Shown here: in pieces, positions 24,048 through 32,078 of the stretch
How positions within the stretch are numbered: the stretch's first letter is position 1
Layout of the letters: each line of letters opens with the position of its first letter
Assembly: GCA_041391665.1 (NCBI GenBank)
Contig: JAWKNO010000001.1
Coordinates: 1,178,001 to 1,242,000, forward strand
Direction of reading: 5' to 3'
DNA length: 64,000 nucleotides
Origin: Bacteroidia bacterium
GTDB taxonomy: Bacteria > Bacteroidota > Bacteroidia > J057
Translations under genes and position numbers: made by a program
Notes under the pieces: generated by a model
Database searches by the model: none
What the model was told of the DNA's origin: nothing
Seen by the model: only the letters and a program-made list of their open reading frames with translations

Positions 24048-24458
24048 ATGGAAAACCAAATTACGGTAACTGCAACCATAAATGCAGATAAAGATAAGGT
24101 TTGGGATTATTATACCAATCCATTACACATTGTAAACTGGAATTTTGCCGACCCATCCTGGCATTGTCCTACCGCTGAAAATGATATGAAACCAGGCGGT
24201 ACTTATAAAGCCCGAATGGAAGCCAGAGACGGTAGTTTTGGTTTTTATTTTGAAGCTGTTTACACCAGCATCATTGATGGGAAAGAATTTACTTATGAGT
24301 TTGGTGGCCGGATGGCGACTGTTACGTTCGAAAGCCTGGGCAACCAGACAGAGGTAACGGTAACATTCGATCCCGAAAAAGAAAACCCTGTTGAAATGCA
24401 AAGAGGCGGTTGGCAGGCCATCCTCAACAACTTCAAAACATACACAGAAAATAATTAA
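24048..24458 (+). CDS. SRPBCC / AHSA1-like protein
   Basis: 136 residues from MENQITVTATINADKDKVW; the frame is open upstream through the attC-like site but without a sensible start. START/Bet v1-like AHSA1 family: WDYYTNPLHIVNWNFADPSWHCP, the DGSFGFYFEAVYTSI strand pair and the C-terminal helix GGWQAILNNFKTYTE. These small cytoplasmic proteins bind hydrophobic ligands. Follows the R'-like GTTGCAAATG box by 39 bp; no closing box was found after it, so the array appears to end here. Confidence 0.88.
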   Translation: MENQITVTATINADKDKVWDYYTNPLHIVNWNFADPSWHCPTAENDMKPGGTYKARMEARDGSFGFYFEAVYTSIIDGKEFTYEFGGRMATVTFESLGNQTEVTVTFDPEKENPVEMQRGGWQAILNNFKTYTENN

Positions 24459-24575
24459 CCCGGCAGGTTTCCTGTGGTCAGAAACATTTTGGGAAATTGC
24501 AGAATCTTCATCAGTTTTGCGGGAGATAACATGGGTATGGATTTCTATAAAAAACCCAAAATCTCAGATACCAAA

Positions 24576-25199
24576 ATGAAAACTTCAAAAAAATTATTAC
24601 TGGTCCTCGTTTCAGGAATTCTGCTGTCATCATGTGCAAAAATATTCTATAGCCCTGATGCCTATGTACTGGCAGACAGTCATGATATTATTGCCATTCT
24701 TCCCCCATCCGTTTCTATCGCTGCAAACAAAAAAGTGGATGCCGAAGCAATGAAGGAGCAGCAAAAAACGGAGTCCATCAATTTTCAAAAAGAAATGTAC
24801 TCCTGGCTGTTGCGGAGAAAAATGCAGGGCAAAATCAGACCTGAGATTCAGGATATTGAGACCACAAATGCCACACTTAAAAATGCCGGATACCCGGAAA
24901 ATGCCTTTACCCCCGAAGAGATGTGCGGAATTTTGGGTGTAGATGGTGTTCTAGGCTCAAACTACGCGCTGTCCAAACCCATGTCTCAGGGAGCCGCCGT
25001 GGCGCTGGGGGTTGTGTTTGGCGTATGGGGAGCTACCAATGAAGTCACGGTTGCGCTGGATATCAAAGATTGTGAAAACAATAAATTAATCTGGAACTAT
25101 AACCATAGATTCTCGGGAAGCGTAGGCAGTAGCCCTGCTATGCTGGTGGATGGCCTGATGAGACATTCCAGTAAAAAGATGCCTTATATTCTAAAGTAG
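24576..25199 (+). CDS. Lipoprotein of unknown function
   Basis: 207 residues from MKTSKKLLLVLVSGILLSSC (Cys at 20). An earlier ATG in frame would bury the lipoprotein signal. The mature region has IIAILPPSVSI near the N-terminus, a helix INFQKEMYSWLLRR, and LDIKDCENNKLIWNYNHRFSGS near the end. The ILPP strand and the later EVTVALDIKD strand look like lipoproteins with a CsgG/LpoB-like nucleotide-fold, but that is fold guessing. No close family recognised. It seems to be the first backbone gene after the cassette region. Confidence 0.7.
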   Translation: MKTSKKLLLVLVSGILLSSCAKIFYSPDAYVLADSHDIIAILPPSVSIAANKKVDAEAMKEQQKTESINFQKEMYSWLLRRKMQGKIRPEIQDIETTNATLKNAGYPENAFTPEEMCGILGVDGVLGSNYALSKPMSQGAAVALGVVFGVWGATNEVTVALDIKDCENNKLIWNYNHRFSGSVGSSPAMLVDGLMRHSSKKMPYILK

Positions 25200-25247
25200 C
25201 AGGATATACGCGGGATATTTCGGAGCCATCTTCTCCAGAAATATACC

Positions 25248-26096
25248 TTATTGAGCTGTGTTTTTCCGGATAAATTCCCAATCGTATTCCAGCGTACCTG
25301 TAACCGTTTTGTCGGCATAGGTCAGTTGCCGGGCGGTATAGGTGAAATTTGTGATAACGCCATGGGTGTAGTCAACTATGATTTTCCTTACCCAGTTATG
25401 GTGTGCGTCAAAATCGTAAAACACTTTGACTTGTGAAGCCCCGGGTGTCAGGCTGGTTTCCTCTCCGCCGATATAAAGGCCGTCGGCGTTGTAGTTAAAC
25501 GTTTCGCTATTTGAGGTCACTTCCTTTTTTCTGAGGTAACCTTTCAGATCAAAAAACTTATCCTCACCGCCTGCAACTTTTATTAGCCTGCCTTCCAGTG
25601 AAAGCACGGTGTTGTACTTGTACTTTCCCAGTTTGTAGGAAAGCGCCAGACTTCCCGACTCACCCGGTGTTACCATAGCATCTGCCGGGTAAAAAAAATC
25701 AAGTCCCTGAAACGGATATGATTTGTACCGGGTGGTGTCGCGGGCATTGATTTCGCCATTTTTCAGCCGGCTGTAAAATGTGGTGTAAGCTTTGTAATCG
25801 GGGCTGAAGCTGTACTGGTATTGGTGCCGGATGTTGTATTGGGGGTAATACTCCGCAGATGTTTCGATATACCCATTTTTAAAGGTAATTTCCTCGCTTC
25901 GCTCCAATACACCCTGACCCGCAGGGTTGGGATTTTGTTGTTTTTTGAAATGCTGTATTTCGGCTTTTACCACTTTCCCATTCAAATCAAAATCGGTGTG
26001 GCGGACTTTGGCTGTTCGGTATTGCGCACTAACCTGGGAGAAAATGCTAAATGTAACGATAAGTACGATGATTGGGAGCCTCATATTGGTGTTCAT
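25248..26096 (-). CDS. Secreted protein of unknown function
   Basis: 282 residues with a signal peptide (cleavage near VSAQ, 25). The mature region is rich in short aromatic beta-strands with repeating patterns such as GYIETSAEYYPQYN, GYLRKKEVTS and NADGLYIGGEETS, somewhat like RHS/YD or antitoxin-like WG repeats, but no defined repeat could be set. Its ATG overlaps the stop of the upstream gene by four bases, so both are translated from one message. Ends in KNTAQ. Confidence 0.7.
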   Translation of the reverse strand: MNTNMRLPIIVLIVTFSIFSQVSAQYRTAKVRHTDFDLNGKVVKAEIQHFKKQQNPNPAGQGVLERSEEITFKNGYIETSAEYYPQYNIRHQYQYSFSPDYKAYTTFYSRLKNGEINARDTTRYKSYPFQGLDFFYPADAMVTPGESGSLALSYKLGKYKYNTVLSLEGRLIKVAGGEDKFFDLKGYLRKKEVTSNSETFNYNADGLYIGGEETSLTPGASQVKVFYDFDAHHNWVRKIIVDYTHGVITNFTYTARQLTYADKTVTGTLEYDWEFIRKNTAQ

Positions 26097-27037
26097 TTGA
26101 AGTTTTGTTTCATGCTGTTCAGCATCTGTTTTGCCATTCTCTCAACCAATGGCCCGAATCCGTCCATATCAACATTTTCAAAGGAACTGGCCTTTTTAGG
26201 TAAAGTGGCAAATTTCATATATTCCTCCAGCGTAAACGCAATAGAACCTGCCAAAATCCCTTCATAATAGAACCCCAAACCGTATTTCATCTCAGGATCA
26301 TCAGGCACAGGATTGGGGGTGTGCAAAGTCATGGTAATTCCTTTCAGCCCTACTTCCCCTTTTTCCAACTGGGTAAGTGTATTGATGGTAAGCAATGCAT
26401 CGACCTCCAGCTCGTTGGCCAGTTTCCCCAAATCTCTCACCGCTTTCATATCCATGCCTAGATTTACGATCGCAGCCGGATACGCCCGGTAGCCATGCGC
26501 CGCAGTCAGTGACTTGCTGTCTGATTTGGTAAAAAAACTTGCTATTGCAGTAGCGCCGCCGGCAAGTTTCGATACGGTCACTTCATAGTTTTGGTAAATC
26601 TGTCGCTGCGCATCTGTTTTCAGATATTCATCGGGTGTAAGCAACTCCATCCCGTTTGCTGCAAACGTTTCTTTTAGCTCTTTGATGGACAAACTGTAAA
26701 AATCGTTGACCAGCATTTTCCCGCCTGCCTCATTGATATAATTTTCAAAAACCCTGTGTTGCCGGTAGGCTTTTACATCAATCTGCGAAAAATCTGCCGT
26801 GAAGTAGGATAATAGCGCCACTCTTTTGATTCGGGGTACAACCGGATCAGGAAGATCTTTGCCCGTTTGCTTTTCATAGGCGTTGGCAAAAACTTTTACC
26901 TGGCTGGCGTAGTTGTCCTCCTGCATGATTTTGCCAAATTTTTTATCGGGCATATCCGACAGTTCTCTGATTGTCTTCTGCGCATAGGATGTGCCCAGTA
27001 CCGCTAACAAAAGAATAAATGAAAGTACCTTTTTCAT
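26093..27037 (-). CDS. Secreted protein of unknown function
   Basis: 314 residues from MKKVLSFILLLAVLGTSYA; the open frame extends upstream but this start gives the signal peptide. The mature part contains RIKRVALLSYFTADFSQID, then GMELLTPDEYL, KSLTAAHGYRAYP and VDALLTINTLTQ, an alternating strand/helix pattern with a conserved-looking LTPDEYL. This suggests a periplasmic alpha/beta domain. No family recognised. First gene of a two-gene operon and divergent from the sensor kinase (125-bp gap). Confidence 0.7.
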   Translation of the reverse strand: MKKVLSFILLLAVLGTSYAQKTIRELSDMPDKKFGKIMQEDNYASQVKVFANAYEKQTGKDLPDPVVPRIKRVALLSYFTADFSQIDVKAYRQHRVFENYINEAGGKMLVNDFYSLSIKELKETFAANGMELLTPDEYLKTDAQRQIYQNYEVTVSKLAGGATAIASFFTKSDSKSLTAAHGYRAYPAAIVNLGMDMKAVRDLGKLANELEVDALLTINTLTQLEKGEVGLKGITMTLHTPNPVPDDPEMKYGLGFYYEGILAGSIAFTLEEYMKFATLPKKASSFENVDMDGFGPLVERMAKQMLNSMKQNFK

Positions 27038-27144
27038 AAACTGATTTTTTTTTACAAAGAAAAAGCAGACCAGCACAACAGTAAATGGGGAATTGTTACC
27101 ATTTGAAGTCGGAGAAAGTAGGGGCGAATACGTATATTTACCCA

Positions 27145-27152
27145 TATTTTTG
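27145..27152 (+). promoter_or_regulatory. Bacteroidota -7 box of the sensor kinase
   Basis: TATTTTTG matches TAnnTTTG exactly and ends nine bases before the sensor-kinase start codon, again implying almost no leader. No clear -33 box at the standard spacing. Confidence 0.45.
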
Positions 27153-27161
27153 TAACTAGAA

Positions 27162-30071
27162 ATGAAACAGAAAGCTGGCATACTGAGAGCAATCTCTATT
27201 CTACATGTCTTCTTTCATTTTGGCTTAATGTCCGGGCAAAATGAAATGTTTCATGCCTTTACGATCAAAGACGGCCTCCCCCAAAACACAGCTAATGCCC
27301 TGATGCAGGACTCAAAAGGCCAATTGTGGATTGGAACTCAGGCTGGGGTGGCTATTTTTGACGGCGCAAGATTCAAAACCATTGGAACAGAGGGCGACGA
27401 CGGTTTCAGTTTGTCAAACAATATGGTGGAAAGCCTTTATGAGGATGCAAACGGACGGGTCTATATCGGTACCCGAAACGGAATGAATATTTACGACCCC
27501 GGTGACCAGAAAATCATAAACCTATTACCCGATACCTCTTCCGCCTATGGCAATAACTTTAGCAGGCCCGGTTTCTACGAAGATAGCACATATGTCTGGT
27601 TTATAAGCAGTTACTCGCTTTTTGCCATCGACAAAACCAGCGCGGAAATAAAAAAAACGGCCAGTTTTGCGCCATCCCAACTGACGGCAATGATCGCAGG
27701 CAAAGACGGCTTGCTGATCGCGTCAGATTCCGCCCTGATTTTTTACAATCCTCAAAAAAACACTTCCGGGAAGGTGGCGATTCTGCCACAGAGTATTACA
27801 ACGCTTGCCTATATTGACGACAGGTTATGGATAGGAACCCGGGGAGGAATTTACGATTTAACCGGAGCGCCGATCTTAGGGAATCTACAATCGGAAGCCA
27901 TTTTACATATCAATAAAAGCAGTGACGGCAGAATCTGGATAGGTGCAACCAACGGAATTGTGCTGTATGATGGAAAAAACACCCGCTTTATCAAAGCAAA
28001 CCCCGACAACAGATTAGAAGGAAATTTACAACTCAGCTTTCTGGAAGACAATCATAAGCGGTTGTGGTTTGGGACAAATTCGGCGCTACATATGCTCATC
28101 CCTTTGTCCGAAAAAATAGAAAAAAACTTTGATAACCGAATTTTCAATCTACCCTCTGCCGAAGTTAACTCCATTGCTTATTCAGACCGTTTTGACATTA
28201 TCGCTATCGGCACTGAAAACGGAGTAAATCTCACAAAGCTGGAACCCACGCCCGGCAAAATTTCAGTTGTAACCGCCCAAAACTTCCTCAAAAATCAGCC
28301 TGTCAACTTTACCAATCAGGATATAACCGGAAGGATCTGGGTGGGAACCAAATCCGGAGACGTTTATTGTTTTAATGAAGATTTTTCTCACATTCAACTG
28401 AAAGGCAATATAAAAGGAATCAGAGGATTTTATTATGATACCTTATCCCATCAAATATATATCGCAGGTTCTGAAGGATTGTATGCCGCCGGAGAAAATA
28501 AAGTGATTTACAGGCCCGAATGGACCAGTGATATCAAATATACCATAAGCATTTTAAATAAAGATCAGGGGTTTTGGGTATCACATTCTGATTTAATCTA
28601 TGATGTTGATCTGAGCAGCAGAAAAATCAGCACTGTTTTTAAAAAGAAAAATGAGATCCCCAGCTATATGATTTCCCATCAGCTTATGGCTGACAGTTGC
28701 CTGTGGTTTTCCAGTATTTCAGGCGGTGTGTTTTCCCATTCACCTTCTGAAAATATCTGGGCAAAGTACAATTTGCTGAAAGGTAAAAATATATGGTCCA
28801 CCTTTTCTGACAGCCAGGGCAGGTTATGGAGCAATTCTGATGATGGTTTGTATATTCATAATGGTCTGCAAATATTTCAAAAACTGGATATTGAGGATGG
28901 GCTCAATTACAACGACTTTAAAATGACCGCTCAAAGCCAGCTAAAATACGGGGTGTTGGTTTATGGAAATGCCAAAGGCCTCTGCATCATAAATCCAGAT
29001 GAGATAAAAAATACAGCATGGGGTGCAACACCCTATATATCAGGCATTGAAGTCAATTTTAAAAACCAGCCGGTACCCAAATCAGGTGACCTACTTTTGT
29101 TGGAACCCGATGAAAAGTCTATCACTTTATATATTGGTTTAGATGATTTTGTGTTATCCGGCGGAGCCGAAATAAGCTATAAACTGGAAAGTCTGAATTC
29201 GTCCTGGTCTTCCTTCACACCCATAAACTACCCGGTCAGCTTTACCGGCCTTTCTTCAGGTGAATATTATTTATTGGTAAAAGTCAGAGACAAAAGCGGA
29301 CGTATTTCCGATAAAGTACTTTCTCAAAAGATAAAAATACTTCCGCATTTTTATGAAACTGTATTTTTTAAATTGATTCTGTTTTTCGTTGTCGTGATCC
29401 TGATGGTGTTTATTGCCAATTTCAGCGCCCGGCAAAAACAAAGAGCAGCAGAAAATAAATTAAAAACAGAACGTGCCATCAATGCTGAAAGAGAGCGGAT
29501 TTCACGGGATTTGCACGATTCAATTGGTGCGAGACTTACAAAAATCATTTCTGACCTGGACATTATGGAGTTGCAGGCAGAGCTAAATCAACAAGCCGTG
29601 AGCGCCGGGGAGCTTTCCAAAACAAGAGATTACACGCAGGATACCATCAACAATCTCCGCGAAACAATCTGGACCCTCGATTCCGGGGTTGTAAGACTTC
29701 AGGATATATTTCATCAGTCGCAAAAATATATTGAAAGATATTTGCCAGAGGAAATAGAATTTGAAATTAAGATGGACGAGGCCTTGTTTCTCAGACAAAT
29801 CAATCCCGAAGTCGCGGTGAATATTTTCCGGATAATTCAGGAAATGACCCAGAACATGCTGAAATATAGCAAAGCCACAAAGTTTATGGTTAACTTCACA
29901 TTGGAGAAAAACGTCAGATTAACTGTTTGGGACAATGGTATTGGGTTTGACTTTCAGACTGTTTCAAAAGGCAAAGGGTTGAAAAACATAATAAAAAGGC
30001 TGGACGAGATACAAGGCACAATGGCATATGAGCAGAATGGGGGAAGTAAATTTATAATCCATTTCAACTGA
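27162..30071 (+). CDS. Two-component propeller sensor histidine kinase (NarL-type)
   Basis: 969 residues. Signal peptide, then a periplasmic seven-bladed-type propeller built from Reg_prop repeats (KDGLPQNTANALMQDSKGQL, LWIGTQAGVAIFD, RIWIGATNGIVLYD), a Y_Y_Y domain (about 640-730), one transmembrane helix (about 735-755, LILFFVVVILMVFIA), a HisKA_3 dimerisation region with the phospho-acceptor His 785 in ISRDLHDSIG, and a C-terminal HATPase (NIFRIIQEMTQNMLKYS, DNGIGF, GKGLKNI). Unlike hybrid systems it has no attached receiver; the partner regulator follows after one base. Senses an extracellular ligand, probably a saccharide by analogy. Confidence 0.93.
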   Translation: MKQKAGILRAISILHVFFHFGLMSGQNEMFHAFTIKDGLPQNTANALMQDSKGQLWIGTQAGVAIFDGARFKTIGTEGDDGFSLSNNMVESLYEDANGRVYIGTRNGMNIYDPGDQKIINLLPDTSSAYGNNFSRPGFYEDSTYVWFISSYSLFAIDKTSAEIKKTASFAPSQLTAMIAGKDGLLIASDSALIFYNPQKNTSGKVAILPQSITTLAYIDDRLWIGTRGGIYDLTGAPILGNLQSEAILHINKSSDGRIWIGATNGIVLYDGKNTRFIKANPDNRLEGNLQLSFLEDNHKRLWFGTNSALHMLIPLSEKIEKNFDNRIFNLPSAEVNSIAYSDRFDIIAIGTENGVNLTKLEPTPGKISVVTAQNFLKNQPVNFTNQDITGRIWVGTKSGDVYCFNEDFSHIQLKGNIKGIRGFYYDTLSHQIYIAGSEGLYAAGENKVIYRPEWTSDIKYTISILNKDQGFWVSHSDLIYDVDLSSRKISTVFKKKNEIPSYMISHQLMADSCLWFSSISGGVFSHSPSENIWAKYNLLKGKNIWSTFSDSQGRLWSNSDDGLYIHNGLQIFQKLDIEDGLNYNDFKMTAQSQLKYGVLVYGNAKGLCIINPDEIKNTAWGATPYISGIEVNFKNQPVPKSGDLLLLEPDEKSITLYIGLDDFVLSGGAEISYKLESLNSSWSSFTPINYPVSFTGLSSGEYYLLVKVRDKSGRISDKVLSQKIKILPHFYETVFFKLILFFVVVILMVFIANFSARQKQRAAENKLKTERAINAERERISRDLHDSIGARLTKIISDLDIMELQAELNQQAVSAGELSKTRDYTQDTINNLRETIWTLDSGVVRLQDIFHQSQKYIERYLPEEIEFEIKMDEALFLRQINPEVAVNIFRIIQEMTQNMLKYSKATKFMVNFTLEKNVRLTVWDNGIGFDFQTVSKGKGLKNIIKRLDEIQGTMAYEQNGGSKFIIHFN

Positions 30072-30072
30072 C

Positions 30073-30714
30073 ATGATAAAGGTAGCGATAGCAGAAGACA
30101 ATAAAGATGTAAGGGAAAACCTCATCAGGGTTTTTGAGCTTTTAGGAGAGATTGAGGTTCAGCTCGTTGCAGAAAACGGAAAGGAGTTACTTCAAAAGTT
30201 GAAAAGCGCTGTTAAGCCGGAAGTCATTCTAATGGATGTTGAAATGCCTGAAATGAATGGTATTGAAGCCACCAAAGAGGTAAAAAAAATATATCCTGAT
30301 ATCCCCATCATTATTCTGACGGTTGTTAATCAAAAAGATAAGGTATTTAATGCTTTAAAAAATGGGGCAAATGGCTATATCCTGAAAGGAGAAAAGCCCA
30401 AAGCCATACTCGAAGCGGTCAAACAGGCTAAAGAAGGCCGGTTGCCCATGACGCCGGAAATTGCTGCTCTTACCCTGGCGTTCTTCTCCCAACACCTGGA
30501 ATCAACAGCTTCAAAGGAAGATTACGATTTGACCAGGCGCGAACTGGAGATATTGGGGTTTCTGTGTAAGGGTATGAGTTACAAAACCATCGCAGACGAA
30601 TGTTTTATTTCACAGCGAACGGTAAATACCCACGTCGAAAACATATACCGCAAGCTGAATGTACATAATGCCGTGGAAGCCAATAATATTGCCCGAAAAA
30701 ATCGCTGGTTTTAG
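30073..30714 (+). CDS. LuxR/NarL-type response regulator
   Basis: 213 residues. An N-terminal receiver with acidic pair (EDN near 8-10), the phospho-acceptor Asp 55 in ILMDVEMPEMNG, Thr in ILTVVN and Lys in LKGEK; then a LuxR-type HTH (LTRRELEILGFLCKGMSYKT, then CFISQRTVNTHVENIYRKL). The natural partner of the kinase immediately upstream. Cytoplasmic. Targets cannot be read from sequence; the sulfatase gene starts 34 bp downstream and may be in the same transcript. Confidence 0.95.
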   Translation: MIKVAIAEDNKDVRENLIRVFELLGEIEVQLVAENGKELLQKLKSAVKPEVILMDVEMPEMNGIEATKEVKKIYPDIPIIILTVVNQKDKVFNALKNGANGYILKGEKPKAILEAVKQAKEGRLPMTPEIAALTLAFFSQHLESTASKEDYDLTRRELEILGFLCKGMSYKTIADECFISQRTVNTHVENIYRKLNVHNAVEANNIARKNRWF

Positions 30715-30748
30715 TATTGCTTACGCCCGGATCAACCAAAACTAAATC

Positions 30749-32032
30749 ATGCACAAAAACTATCTTACACTATTCCTCCTGATCTCGCTTCTATATGGTT
30801 GTAAGACAGACCTCCCCGTTGACCCAGAACCGGACTATCCCAATATTCTCCTGATCATTGCAGATGATATGGGAAAAGACGCGACTTCGGGATTTTCGGA
30901 AGGCACAGTTAAACCCAATACCCCCAATCTCAATAAAATAAAAAATGACGGGCTGGTGTTCACCAATCTCTGGGTCAATCCGACCTGTTCTCCTACAAGG
31001 GCGTCCATCATTACGGGGAAATATGGATACAGAACCGGTGTGAAATGGGCAAATGATGCATTGAGCACATCAGAAGATTATCTGCAAAACTATATCACTG
31101 AAACCACCAATCACGCCTACGCCACAGCCGTTGTTGGCAAATGGCATTTATCGGGTGATGTTACCTCCGCCAATCCCGAATCTCTGGGAATAGATTATTA
31201 TGCCGGACTCATCAAAGGCAGTGTTCAGGATTATTATAAATGGCAATTAACTGAAAATGGCAGCACAAGACTGGAGACCGAATATACTTCAAAAGTTTTT
31301 ACCGACCTGGCCATCGACTGGGTCAATACGCAATCCAAACCCTGGTTTCTCTGGCTGGCTTACAATGCGCCGCATACGCCTTTTCATGTTCCACCTGCGG
31401 AGATGCATTCGCAGGGAAGTTTGCCCGAATATACAACGGGCGACGATCCTGAGCCTTATTATATGGCAGCCATTGAAGCCATGGATTTTCAGATAGGCCG
31501 GCTCCTGGCAGAAATACCTGCCGAAGAACTCGACAATACGGTAATCATATTTTTGGGAGACAACGGCACGCCCAATCAGGTAGCCCAACTACCCTATACC
31601 AACAATTCGGTGAAAGGCACGCTGTATCAGGGAGGAATCAATGTGCCAATGTATATTTCGGGAAAAGGTGTCAGCCGCACAGGCGAAGACAACCACTTAA
31701 TCTGCAGTACGGACATTTTCGCTACGATCGCCGAACTTGCCGGGGCTGGCGTTGCCGAAATCCACGACAGCAAAAGTTTTAAGGCTCTGTTAAGTCAAGA
31801 AGCGGCACACCGGGAATTTCAGTATTCAGAAATGAATGATGGAACAGACGATTTATGGGCGATCAGTAATGGTCATCATAAGCTCATTATCAATGCCAAC
31901 GGCAACAAAGAGATGTATGACTTAATGCATGATCCTTACGAAAACAATGACTTACTGAAAGGAGTATTAACGACTGAAGAGGAAAATGCCCGGGCGTCGT
32001 TAGAAGCAGAACTGTTAAATATCAGAAATTAA
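30749..32032 (+). CDS. Sulfatase lipoprotein
   Basis: 427 residues. Lipoprotein signal (MHKNYLTLFLLISLLYGC, Cys at 18). Type I sulfatase: metal-site strand NILLIIADDMGKD, the formylglycine signature CSPTRASIITG with Cys 80 (needs maturation by an FGE or anSME enzyme, not seen here), GKWHL, and the second metal site FLGDNGTP. Removes sulfate esters, in marine Bacteroidota commonly from algal polysaccharides. The length is somewhat short for the family but the motifs are complete. Transcribed with or just after the two-component pair. Confidence 0.93.
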   Translation: MHKNYLTLFLLISLLYGCKTDLPVDPEPDYPNILLIIADDMGKDATSGFSEGTVKPNTPNLNKIKNDGLVFTNLWVNPTCSPTRASIITGKYGYRTGVKWANDALSTSEDYLQNYITETTNHAYATAVVGKWHLSGDVTSANPESLGIDYYAGLIKGSVQDYYKWQLTENGSTRLETEYTSKVFTDLAIDWVNTQSKPWFLWLAYNAPHTPFHVPPAEMHSQGSLPEYTTGDDPEPYYMAAIEAMDFQIGRLLAEIPAEELDNTVIIFLGDNGTPNQVAQLPYTNNSVKGTLYQGGINVPMYISGKGVSRTGEDNHLICSTDIFATIAELAGAGVAEIHDSKSFKALLSQEAAHREFQYSEMNDGTDDLWAISNGHHKLIINANGNKEMYDLMHDPYENNDLLKGVLTTEEENARASLEAELLNIRN

Positions 32033-32078
32033 CTGCTGATAAACGATTCCTGTGGCGTTGCAGACGAAGTGATATCGC

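Noticed and set aside
24459..24575. Possible closing box for the SRPBCC cassette (GAAATTGCAG near 24493)
   Set aside because: Poor match to the expected CATTTGCAAC and no hairpin; the array is taken to end without a complete site.
9262..24575. Integron integrase or transposase gene in the accessory region
   Set aside because: No frame shows tyrosine-recombinase or DDE motifs; every open frame of size was assigned or is a shadow of a real gene.
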